This document shows, one piece after another, positions 1 to 5,975 of a stretch of 5,975 bases of DNA (within the stretch, counting starts at the first letter, position 1; every line of letters begins with the position of its first letter). The DNA lies in the NCBI GenBank assembly GCA_035541995.1, contig DATKMG010000626.1, positions 1 through 5,975 on the forward strand, read 5' to 3'. A program made the position numbers and the translations under genes. The stretch is from DATKMG01 sp035541995 (lineage in GTDB: Bacteria; Acidobacteriota; Terriglobia; Versatilivoradales; Versatilivoraceae). Below the pieces are notes generated by a model. The model made no database searches and was not told the DNA's origin. It worked only from the letters and a program-made list of their open reading frames with translations.

Positions 1-1
1 A

Positions 2-1516
2 CTTGAACTCTGGGATTTGAAAAACCCCAAACTCTACCAGATCACAGCACGGCTTTACGATGGGGCGAAAATGGTGGACGAGTACTCAGTACCCATCGGC
101 TTCCGCGAGGCTCGCTTTACACCCGACGGATTTCAGTTGAATGGCAAGACTATTAAGCTCCGGGGGCTCAATCGGCACCAGACTTTTCCTTATGCGGGTG
201 GCGCCATGCCGGCCCGGGTGCAACGGCGGGATGCGCTGATACTTAAGAAAGAGTTGAAGTGTAATATCGTTCGTACCTCGCATTACCCGCAATCCACCCA
301 CTTTCTGGATTGCTGCGACGAAATTGGCCTGCTTGTCTTTGAGGAGATCCCCGGCTGGCAGCATGTGGGTGATCAGGCGTGGCAAGACTTGGCTGTGCGG
401 AATGTAGGCGAAATGATCCGGCGTGACTGGAACCATCCGTCCATCATTCTGTGGGGTGTTCGCGTTAATGAGTCACAGGATAACCACGACTTCTATACTC
501 GGACCAATGCACTGGCACACGAATTGGATGATTCGCGGCAAACAGGCGGAGTGCGCTACATTCTCGAGTCGGAACTGCTGGAAGATGTTTTTACCATGAA
601 TGATTTTGGTTTTCCCTTGCAGGCGCCGAACCATCCTCTTTACTTGAACACGGAATTCAACGGTCACATGTTTCCGACCAAGCGCATCGACAACGTAGAC
701 CGGGTAATGGAGCACGCGCGACGCCATGCTCGGGTGCACGACCAGCTCGCTTCTGATAAACGATATGCCGGGGGGATTGGCTGGTGTGCCTTTGACTACA
801 ATACTCATTTCAACTTCGGCTCGGGTGACCGGATTTGCTACCACGGCGTCTGCGATATCTTTCGGATTCCCAAGCCGGCAGCCTTCTTCTACCGCTCGCA
901 GTGTGATCCTGAAGAGGAAATCGTGCTAGAGCCTTGTTTCAATTGGTCTCAAGGCGATCAATCTGAGGGCGGCGGCATCCGGAGGGCGACGATTTGCTCG
1001 AATTGCAGCCACCTCAAGATCTACCTTAAAGGCCAATTGAAAGCTGAAGCCGATCCCGACCGGTCAACCTATCCACACCTTCGCTATCCGCCGTTCATTG
1101 TCGATTTGTTGGACATTCCACTCGAGGGTTGGGGAGACCTGCGTATCGATGGCTACATCGGCGGGAAGCAGGTGATTTCGAAGACTCTTCCCGGCAATGA
1201 CACGGAACACGAATTACATGTCGAGCCTGATGACAAGGAACTCATTGGGGACGGAAGCGATGCGACACGTGTGGTATTGCGGGTGACAAACGCCCAGGGC
1301 GGTTGGCGTCCGTTCTCGACAGGTGCGGTGGCCCTGCACATCGAAGGACCGGGCGAGATCATCGGGGAGAACCCGTTTTCGCTAGTGGGCGGGGTTGGGG
1401 CTGTGTGGATCAGAACCAAACAAGCCTCCGGCATAATCCGCCTGCAGGCGCGGATGCAGTACCTGAAGACCAAGACGATTGAGATCCATGTCAAAGCAGC
1501 GCCGGAAGAAATCTGA
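2..1516 (+). CDS. Glycoside hydrolase family 2 beta-glycosidase (beta-galactosidase/beta-glucuronidase-like), 5'-truncated by window edge
   Basis: The frame is open from position 2 to a TGA at 1514-1516, giving 504 visible codons. The first residues (LELWDLKNPKLYQ) are the usual end of a GH2 N-terminal sandwich domain, so the true start lies left of the window and the TTG at 17 is not it. Counting from position 2, an Ig-like linker leads into the TIM barrel at about residues 40-310. The barrel carries GLNRHQ (55-60), RTSHYP (91-96), the acid/base motif WGVRVNES with Glu157 (codon 470-472), DDSRQTGGVR (176-185), and the nucleophile motif NTEFNGH with Glu218 (codon 653-655). A conserved GWCAFDYNTH segment follows. 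Residues about 405-499 look like a bacterial Ig-like/invasin-type fold ending in IEIHVK. All catalytic parts are intact, so the enzyme should be active by retaining hydrolysis of a terminal beta-glycoside. The exact sugar and cellular location cannot be told because the N-terminus is missing. The next plus-strand gene is 420 bp away. Confidence 0.93.
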   Translation, partial: LELWDLKNPKLYQITARLYDGAKMVDEYSVPIGFREARFTPDGFQLNGKTIKLRGLNRHQTFPYAGGAMPARVQRRDALILKKELKCNIVRTSHYPQSTHFLDCCDEIGLLVFEEIPGWQHVGDQAWQDLAVRNVGEMIRRDWNHPSIILWGVRVNESQDNHDFYTRTNALAHELDDSRQTGGVRYILESELLEDVFTMNDFGFPLQAPNHPLYLNTEFNGHMFPTKRIDNVDRVMEHARRHARVHDQLASDKRYAGGIGWCAFDYNTHFNFGSGDRICYHGVCDIFRIPKPAAFFYRSQCDPEEEIVLEPCFNWSQGDQSEGGGIRRATICSNCSHLKIYLKGQLKAEADPDRSTYPHLRYPPFIVDLLDIPLEGWGDLRIDGYIGGKQVISKTLPGNDTEHELHVEPDDKELIGDGSDATRVVLRVTNAQGGWRPFSTGAVALHIEGPGEIIGENPFSLVGGVGAVWIRTKQASGIIRLQARMQYLKTKTIEIHVKAAPEEI

Positions 1517-1712
1517 TGGAGAGATCTGATTTTAAAAAATAATGAGATGTGACCCCGCTCTCCCTACCCCGCTCTCCCTTCTCCCCGCTCTCCCCTTTCG
1601 TGATCGTCATCTTCGCTTCAGGTGCCTGCGGACCACCCAAAAGAGAGTTCCCTGACAGTTCTACCAGGCTGCCAAGGATTAAGGGCAAGGTTGGTATGAA
1701 GTAACGGTTCAT
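1491..1712 (-). CDS. Possible small ORF of 73 aa with signal-like N-terminus (doubtful)
   Basis: On the minus strand an ATG (plus-strand positions 1710-1712) is preceded at 8 nt by a full AGGAGG (plus-strand 1721-1726). The reading frame runs 73 codons and ends inside the last 26 bp of the convergent GH2 gene. The N-terminus MNRYFIPTLPLILGSLVEL is one basic residue followed by a hydrophobic stretch, as in a weak signal peptide or a membrane anchor. The middle (residues about 40-54) is Gly/Glu/Arg/Lys-rich only because it reads through the triple 12-mer repeat. I recognise no family. It may be a real small secreted peptide, the 5' remnant of a longer gene whose body was lost, or chance. The ribosome-binding site is the main argument for it; the repeat-encoded body is the main argument against. 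Confidence 0.22.
   Translation of the reverse strand: MNRYFIPTLPLILGSLVELSGNSLLGGPQAPEAKMTITKGESGEKGERGRESGVTSHYFLKSDLSIRFLPALL
1553..1595. repeat. Short triple repeat, CCCCGCTCTCCC units
   Basis: The 12-mer CCCCGCTCTCCC occurs exactly three times, at 1553-1564, 1567-1578 and 1583-1594, with spacings of 14 and 16 bp. The plus strand is almost purely pyrimidine over this tract, and the minus strand reads GGGAGAGCGGGG. The spacers (TA and TTCT) differ, so it is an irregular tandem array. It lies about 36 bp after the GH2 stop codon. Function is unknown; it could be an expanded low-complexity tract or part of a dispersed intergenic repeat family. Confidence 0.8.
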
Positions 1713-1727
1713 GGGTCGTGCCTCCTC

Positions 1728-1748
1728 GAATCCTGGATTTGAGGATTC
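1728..1748. repeat. Perfect inverted repeat (7-bp arms, 7-nt loop)
   Basis: GAATCCT at 1728-1734 is matched by its exact reverse complement AGGATTC at 1742-1748, with the 7-nt spacer GGATTTG. It could be an operator-type dyad or a small RNA hairpin. On the minus strand it ends one base before the AGGAGG of the possible small ORF, where a hairpin or bound protein could affect initiation. No T-run follows on either strand, so it is not a typical intrinsic terminator. Confidence 0.5.
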
Positions 1749-1885
1749 AGGCCGACCCGCCTTTACATACACCCTGAGGATCTTTTGAACCGTTTTGCTT
1801 TTGCCCAATCAGGCTAAGGAGATCAAAGCCTATCTGTCCTCACCCCCTTCCTGCGAAAAACTGTCCCCGAAACTATCATTCGTTG

Positions 1886-1894
1886 TGCTATAGT
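1886..1894 (+). promoter_or_regulatory. Extended -10 promoter candidate for the ECF sigma gene
   Basis: TGCTATAGT contains a TATAGT hexamer (1889-1894) that differs from the TATAAT consensus at one base and has the TGn extension just upstream. A recognisable -35 box at 17 bp is absent, which extended -10 promoters tolerate. It lies 42 bp before the sigma start codon, leaving room for a short leader. This is inferred from consensus only. Confidence 0.4.
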
Positions 1895-1924
1895 GTTGGC
1901 AAGTGGACATAGGCTCATAAATTC

Positions 1925-1930
1925 AAAGGA
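1925..1930 (+). promoter_or_regulatory. Ribosome-binding site of the ECF sigma gene
   Basis: AAAGGA lies 6 nt before the ATG at 1937 and decides that start. Another ATG at 1930-1932 overlaps the site and is in a different frame, so it is not used for this protein. Confidence 0.55.
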
Positions 1931-1936
1931 TGGCCT

Positions 1937-2509
1937 ATGGCTTCCCCGGTCTCACCTGACGTCACCCATTTATCGCTCTGCTGGAGTGATGGCGACTCCA
2001 ATGCTTTGGAACAGTTGATTCCTCTTGTAACTAAAGAGCTTCGGCATCTGGCGCATGCCTATATGCGCCGGGAGCAACCTGGCCATCTGCTTCAAACCAC
2101 AGCCCTGATTAATGAGGCCTACCTTCGATTGACGGATGCGCAATCGCTGAAGTGGGAGAACCGAGCTCACTTCTATGGCATCTCGGCCAAGCTCATGCGC
2201 CAAATTCTGGTGGAGTTTGCCCGGGCTGAGCACTCTCAAAAGCGGGGAGATGGGGCATGTCCGCTGTCTCTGGGGGAATCAGCCGTTGTGTCCAAGGCAC
2301 CTGATTCCAACCTCCTGGCTCTGGATGAGGCGTTAAACGATCTGGCGCGATTCGACTCCCGAAAAGCCAGAATTGTGGAAATGCGTTTCTTCGGCGGGTT
2401 GAGCGTTGAAGAAACGGCGGAAGTCTTGAAGATTTCGCCGATTACCGTGATCCGTGAATGGAACAAGGCTAAAGCCTGGCTATATAAAGCAGTTGCGAGT
2501 GACAAGTGA
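1937..2509 (+). CDS. ECF-type RNA polymerase sigma factor, TIGR02999 / Sigma70_ECF family
   Basis: The 190-aa protein directs RNA polymerase to a set of target promoters. It matches the family through its full length. Region 2 (about residues 10-103) has the hallmark order DGDSNALEQLIPLV, KELRHLAHAYMRRE, LLQTTALINEAYLRL (51-65), WENRAHFYGISAKLMRQILVEFAR (73-96, recognised as a block) and QKRG (101-104). A variable linker spans about 105-128. Region 4 (about 129-184) has LDEAL, VEMRFFGGLSVEETAEVLKI and the helix-turn-helix end TVIREWNKAKAWL. The length is normal for the family. The ATG at 1937 is supported by AAAGGA. The last residues SDK and the TGA fall inside a 7-bp-period repeat, so the C-terminal tail has probably been altered by repeat insertion; region 4 itself is complete. 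In related genomes such sigma genes often sit next to a Ser/Thr kinase or an anti-sigma gene, but neither is visible here. The next gene is a TonB-dependent receptor 111 bp downstream, which makes it a candidate target or operon partner. Confidence 0.95.
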   Translation: MASPVSPDVTHLSLCWSDGDSNALEQLIPLVTKELRHLAHAYMRREQPGHLLQTTALINEAYLRLTDAQSLKWENRAHFYGISAKLMRQILVEFARAEHSQKRGDGACPLSLGESAVVSKAPDSNLLALDEALNDLARFDSRKARIVEMRFFGGLSVEETAEVLKISPITVIREWNKAKAWLYKAVASDK

Positions 2510-2539
2510 CGAGAAGCAATCAGCTCTCGGCTGTCAGCC
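2498..2539. repeat. Degenerate heptamer repeat overlapping the sigma gene 3' end
   Basis: The sequence falls into six consecutive 7-bp units: AGTGACA, AGTGACG, AGAAGCA, ATCAGCT, CTCGGCT and GTCAGCC. Units 1 and 2 differ at one base, and units 4-6 share the pattern NTCRGCY. Such 7-bp-period tracts occur between genes in several bacterial genomes. The first two units encode the end of the sigma factor, including its TGA at 2507-2509. Function is unknown. Confidence 0.6.
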
Positions 2540-2604
2540 TATGCGCTTGTAGTGCAGGTCCTGAATTTTTTCAATCCTTTTGCCTCTGCAGCACGACCCT
2601 CAAA

Positions 2605-2612
2605 AGAGGAGG
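2605..2612 (+). promoter_or_regulatory. Ribosome-binding site of the TonB-dependent receptor
   Basis: AGAGGAGG is a near-perfect Shine-Dalgarno sequence, 8 nt before the ATG at 2621. Together with the signal peptide that follows, it fixes the start of this long gene. I found no clear promoter or terminator between the sigma stop and this site, which fits co-transcription but does not prove it. Confidence 0.8.
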
Positions 2613-2620
2613 TTTCGCCA

Positions 2621-5600
2621 ATGAGGCTTCATTCGAAGGGCTTCATAACTATTTTAGTCCTCATCTTCCCGATTACCTGCGTGACGTCGGCAGCCTGGGC
2701 CCAGTTGTACACAGGGACTATCACGGGCATCATCACCGACCCATCCGGTGCGGTGGTGCGGGGGGCCGGGATAACCATCACTGATGTGGGTAAGCAGGTG
2801 CCTTACTCAACTGTCAGTGACTCAGCCGGGCGCTACCTGTTGCGCTCCATGCCTCCCAGCACGTACACCATGAAGGTGGAAATGGATGGATTTGCGACTT
2901 ACATCCAGGACAACGTGATCGTGCTGGTGAACCAGAACCTGAGCATTGATGTGAGCCTCAAGCTGGGGACGGAGGCTCAATCGGTGGAGGTCATGGCTTC
3001 TACAGTGTCTCTGTCTACGCAGGATGCCGTCACCGGCCAGGAAGTCGACAGGACGCTGATCAACGACCTGCCGCTTTTGGGGCGCGGCGTGTTCGACCTG
3101 GTGAATTTAAGTCCCGGCATCTATCCCAGGATGGGGCCGTACGTTGCGGCGGGTGGAGTGCCCAACAATTTCGTCTCCAACGGCAGCCGCAACGCCACGG
3201 CTGACGTCCTGCTGGACGGCGTCAGCGCGACCAGCCCGGAACAGAACACCGGCATTCAGACGCCGCTTTACACCCCCTCGGTGGACTCCGTGCAGGAGTT
3301 CAAGGTCCAGCAGTCCAACTTCAGCGCGGAGATCGGTTTCACTGGTGCCACGGTCATGAACGTGGTTACCCGCAGTGGAACCAACACGCTCCACGGCACG
3401 GTCTACGACTTCCTGCGCAACAGTGTGCTGACTGCCAACAACTGGTTCAGCAATGCCTGGGGAGGGAAGCTGCCTGCCCGGCGCTACAATGATTTTGGCG
3501 CCACTGCGGGCGGGAAGATCATCAAGGACAAGCTATTCTTCTTCGGCAGTTACGAAGGCGTGCGCGACATCCCTGCAGCATATTACTCGGCGGGTGTTCC
3601 CAGCCCGGCCGAGAAGAGAGGGGATTTCGGGGAATTGTGCGGAGCGGGATTCGATTCGGCTGGCCAGTGCACGGACCCGGCAGGACAGCTGTGGGATCCC
3701 TACAGCGGAGTGTATGACCCCTCGCAGCGCGGGCCAGTGCGCAGCCGGTTCATCCCTTTTAACAACCTGGCCACTTACGTCAGCCCGGGCAATCCCAAGT
3801 TGATAGGCACACCCGGCGAGCTTCCCATCCAGCGCGGGAACCTGATTGACCCGGTGGCTTCCAAGATGATCCAGTACTTTCCCGATCCCAACCTCGGCGT
3901 GGGCACACCGAGTTACAACCGCTACAACAACTGGCAGGGCGGTGGATCCAATCGGAATTACAACGATCAGTATGACATCAAGATCGACTACAACATCAGT
4001 GACAAGGACCGCTTGAGCGGTAAGTTCTCGCAGGGCTATAACCGGGCTGTCGGCGCCAACGCCTTCGGGAATGTGCTGGACCCTACAAATAATAACGGGG
4101 GATCGGTCGCTCACACTAATCTGTTTGCCTTGAACTACACGCATACCTTCAACCCCACCACGTTGTTGACGGCCTCTTTCGGGTTCTCGCGGAACTATTA
4201 CAACAGTCAGGACATCATGGCGGCCAACAATCAGACAGCCACAGGGCTGTTGGGCATGCCTTCCTACATCGAGTCGTCTGGATTCCAATCCTCTCCGGCC
4301 GTCTTTGTTGGAGATTACAGCAGCATCGGGTCGGCGCCCTGGGCTATCATCCGGGAGGCCCCCCAGACCTGGCACCTCACCGGCAGTGTAAGCAAGATCA
4401 TGGGGCGTCATGATCTGAAGTTTGGCGGGGAATTCCGCGTTCACCAGAACAACTTCTTACAGGCCTGTTGTGGGGCGGGAAACTTTGGGTTTGGTTTCGG
4501 CGGGACCTCCCAGACGCCCCAGTGGGGCGATGGCGGTGACGGCATGGCCAGCTTCCTGACCGGCACAGGCATCGGGGGAGGGGGGTCCTACGAAATCCCT
4601 GCCCGGGTCAGCAGTACCAGTTTCCGGATCGCCGGTTACGTGCAGGACAACTGGCGGGTCAACGACAAGTTGACTCTGAATCTGGGATTGCGTTACGACC
4701 TCGACACCCCGCGCACGGAGAGGTACAACCGCATGAGCTACCTGGACCCTGTGGTCAAGTCACCCCTCCATGTCCCGGAGTTCCCCAACCTGAAGGGGGG
4801 AGTGGGATTTGTCGACAGCAGCAACCGGCACAACTACGGCTGGGCCAAGCATGACTTTGGTCCCAGGTTCGGGTTGGCTTACAAGCTGAAAGAGATGACA
4901 GTGATGCGGGGCGGGTATGGGCTCTTCTACTCGGTTCCCCTCAGCACGGTCGCGGGAACGGGGGGAGGGGGGGTCGATGGCTTCGATGTGTGGACGCCCT
5001 GGATGACCAGCTATCAGAATGATGGTGCAACTCCCTGGGGACGATTGAGCAATCCCTTTCCGGGTGGGGTTGACCTTCCGACCGGATCCTCCCTGGGAGC
5101 AATGACGTCGGTGGGGAACACTCTTTGGGACCCCAACCGCTACCTTACTTCCATGCCCTACGAGCAAACCTGGAACTTCGGGTTCCAGCAGGAACTGCCG
5201 GGTCAGATCCTGGTAGATGCCAACTACGTGGGCAAGAAAGGGACCCACCTCTACTTCGGGGGAGCCGGAGAATACAATCACCTGGGACCCGAGGTCGAAA
5301 GCTACAGTCTGGACCAAATCACTGCTTTGAATGAGATGGTCCCCAATCCGTTTTACGGGCAGATTCCGGCAGACACCGCACTGGGTGGCCCGGAGGTGCC
5401 CGCCTACCAGCTTCAGCTTCCCTACCCGCAGTTCACCGGTTTCGGCGTGATTGCATTTCCCGTGGCCAACTCCATTTACCATGCCTTCCAGTTGCAGGTA
5501 GAGAAACGGATGTCGCACGGGCTCCAGTTGCTGGCCAACTATACCTTCAGCAAATCCATCGACGACGCCTCGACTACTCACTTCGGGGTGACGTGGCTGG

Positions 5601-5975
5601 GAGGGGGTATCGGTCTCCAGGATCCTAACAAGTACTACCTGGAGAGGTCCCTTTCCGACTTTGACATCCCCCAGGTCCTCAATATCGGTTACGTGTATCA
5701 GCTTCCCTTCGGGCGCGGCAAAGCCGTGGGCAGCAACTGGAACGGGGTGGCTAACAGTATTCTGGGTGGCTGGCAGACCAACGGGATCTGGCGGTTTTCC
5801 CGGGGGACCCCGATCGGACTATGGCTCGAGGGGGGTATCCCCCTGCCGACCTATGGTCAGCGGCCCAGCCTGACGGGTACCTTGTTGAAGAACAACGGAA
5901 CCAATTGGATGGACCAGTATTTTGCCAATCCTGACGTGGTAGTCACACCAACGAAATATGCAATTGGGACCGCCC
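2621..5975 (+). CDS. TonB-dependent, Oar-like outer-membrane receptor with carboxypeptidase-regulatory-like N-terminal domain, 3'-truncated by window edge
   Basis: The frame beginning at ATG 2621 stays open for 1118 codons and leaves the window without a stop. Residues 1-27 are a Sec signal peptide (basic start, hydrophobic ITILVLIFPIT, cleavage after AWA before Gln28). Residues about 29-120 form a carboxypeptidase-regulatory-like beta sandwich (GTITGIITDPSGAVV, DSAGRYLLRSMPPSTYTMKV, DGF). A plug-like segment follows with LPLLGRG (150-156), LLDGVS, SVDSVQEFKVQ (from 220), NVVTRSGTN (247-255) and FLRN (264-267). The rest is outer-membrane beta barrel, with YVQDNWR (from 673) and LTLNLGLRYD, GPRFGLAYK (from 747), NYVGKKGTHLY (from 868), FSKSIDD (from 976) and LNIGYVYQLPFGRGK (from 1020). 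These are the recurring motifs of acidobacterial Oar-like receptors. Cysteines 340 and 350, and the pair 616-617, could form disulfides. Related proteins usually have about 1100-1250 residues, so only a short C-terminal part should be missing. The presumed role is TonB-driven uptake of a large substrate across the outer membrane. The substrate is unknown; a carbohydrate is suggested only by the nearby GH2 gene. No TonB box or FecA-type signalling domain was recognised. Confidence 0.93.
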   Translation, partial: MRLHSKGFITILVLIFPITCVTSAAWAQLYTGTITGIITDPSGAVVRGAGITITDVGKQVPYSTVSDSAGRYLLRSMPPSTYTMKVEMDGFATYIQDNVIVLVNQNLSIDVSLKLGTEAQSVEVMASTVSLSTQDAVTGQEVDRTLINDLPLLGRGVFDLVNLSPGIYPRMGPYVAAGGVPNNFVSNGSRNATADVLLDGVSATSPEQNTGIQTPLYTPSVDSVQEFKVQQSNFSAEIGFTGATVMNVVTRSGTNTLHGTVYDFLRNSVLTANNWFSNAWGGKLPARRYNDFGATAGGKIIKDKLFFFGSYEGVRDIPAAYYSAGVPSPAEKRGDFGELCGAGFDSAGQCTDPAGQLWDPYSGVYDPSQRGPVRSRFIPFNNLATYVSPGNPKLIGTPGELPIQRGNLIDPVASKMIQYFPDPNLGVGTPSYNRYNNWQGGGSNRNYNDQYDIKIDYNISDKDRLSGKFSQGYNRAVGANAFGNVLDPTNNNGGSVAHTNLFALNYTHTFNPTTLLTASFGFSRNYYNSQDIMAANNQTATGLLGMPSYIESSGFQSSPAVFVGDYSSIGSAPWAIIREAPQTWHLTGSVSKIMGRHDLKFGGEFRVHQNNFLQACCGAGNFGFGFGGTSQTPQWGDGGDGMASFLTGTGIGGGGSYEIPARVSSTSFRIAGYVQDNWRVNDKLTLNLGLRYDLDTPRTERYNRMSYLDPVVKSPLHVPEFPNLKGGVGFVDSSNRHNYGWAKHDFGPRFGLAYKLKEMTVMRGGYGLFYSVPLSTVAGTGGGGVDGFDVWTPWMTSYQNDGATPWGRLSNPFPGGVDLPTGSSLGAMTSVGNTLWDPNRYLTSMPYEQTWNFGFQQELPGQILVDANYVGKKGTHLYFGGAGEYNHLGPEVESYSLDQITALNEMVPNPFYGQIPADTALGGPEVPAYQLQLPYPQFTGFGVIAFPVANSIYHAFQLQVEKRMSHGLQLLANYTFSKSIDDASTTHFGVTWLGGGIGLQDPNKYYLERSLSDFDIPQVLNIGYVYQLPFGRGKAVGSNWNGVANSILGGWQTNGIWRFSRGTPIGLWLEGGIPLPTYGQRPSLTGTLLKNNGTNWMDQYFANPDVVVTPTKYAIGTA

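Larger units (their letters stand above)
1517..1936. other. Intergenic region between GH2 gene and ECF sigma gene
   Basis: This 420-bp stretch has no convincing plus-strand gene. From left to right it holds an AT-rich patch just after the GH2 stop (1529-1543), a pyrimidine-rich triple repeat (1553-1595), a possible minus-strand small ORF (1491-1712) with its AGGAGG site (1721-1726), a perfect inverted repeat (1728-1748), and an extended -10 promoter candidate (1886-1894) ahead of the sigma gene. I see no strong GC-stem plus T-run terminator for the GH2 gene. The AT-rich patch can form only a weak, imperfect stem. Confidence 0.7.

Noticed and set aside
1511..1548. Possible terminator or direct repeat after the GH2 gene (ATCTGAT at 1511-1517 and 1524-1530, then an AT-rich tract)
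   Set aside because: The 7-bp direct repeat is short enough for chance. The AT-rich stem that can be drawn is imperfect and has no GC core, so an intrinsic terminator is not supported.
1856..1872. AAAACTGTCCCCGAAAC resembles short sequences often found in intergenic repeats near transposase genes
   Set aside because: There is only one copy in the window, with no matching inverted copy and no transposase, so a mobile-element end cannot be supported.
2540..2604. Search for a separate receptor promoter in the sigma-receptor gap
   Set aside because: A TTGTAG (2548-2553) resembles a -35 box, but the matching -10 position reads TCAATC. No good pair was found.
2506..2784. Plus-strand open frame of 92 codons bridging the sigma end and the receptor start
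   Set aside because: It runs out of frame through the receptor's ribosome-binding site and signal peptide, and its start overlaps the sigma stop without its own ribosome-binding site.
3533..4444. Long open frame of 303 codons on the minus strand
   Set aside because: It lies wholly inside the receptor gene, whose motifs are clear on the plus strand. It has no recognisable domain and is an antisense shadow of GC-rich coding sequence.
4760..5581. Open frame of 273 codons on the minus strand
   Set aside because: It is antisense to the receptor barrel region with its conserved NYVGKKG and FSKSIDD motifs; its translation shows no family features.
5831..5843. GGGGG-TAT-CCCCC hairpin inside the receptor gene
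   Set aside because: It is explained by coding sequence for Gly-Gly-Ile-Pro; a 3-nt loop hairpin without a T-run in the middle of a gene is not a convincing terminator.

Overview
The window carries three genes on the plus strand and looks like a chromosomal fragment of an environmental bacterium, most likely an acidobacterium (Acidobacteriota, Bryobacterales/Solibacter-like). Basis: a TIGR02999-type ECF sigma factor next to a very large Oar-like TonB-dependent receptor with an N-terminal carboxypeptidase-regulatory-like domain is a combination typical of that phylum, and GC is moderately high. This is an inference from family resemblance, not a database result.

Layout. (1) Positions 2-1516: the 3' part of a glycoside hydrolase family 2 (GH2) enzyme. 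The gene is cut by the left edge, but the whole catalytic barrel with both glutamates and a C-terminal Ig-like domain are present. (2) Positions 1517-1936: a 420-bp intergenic stretch with three copies of a 12-mer (CCCCGCTCTCCC), a perfect dyad, a possible minus-strand small ORF with an AGGAGG ribosome-binding site, and an extended -10 promoter candidate in front of the next gene. (3) Positions 1937-2509: a complete ECF sigma factor of 190 aa. (4) Positions 2498-2539: a degenerate 7-bp-period repeat that overlaps the end of the sigma gene and supplies its last codons and stop. (5) Positions 2621-5975: a TonB-dependent, Oar-like outer-membrane receptor. It has a clean start, ribosome-binding site and signal peptide, is open for 1118 codons, and runs off the right edge. 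It fills more than half of the window.

How the parts may work together. The receptor is probably an outer-membrane importer, the GH2 enzyme a beta-glycosidase acting on oligosaccharides, and the sigma factor a possible local regulator. The sigma gene and the receptor lie in the same direction 111 bp apart, so co-transcription or sigma-dependent expression of the receptor is plausible. No anti-sigma factor, FecR-like protein or protein kinase is visible, and the receptor lacks the FecA-type signalling domain. A shared carbohydrate-uptake role is a hypothesis. I found no CRISPR array, RNA gene, insertion sequence or clearly new system. The most unusual material is in the two intergenic regions.
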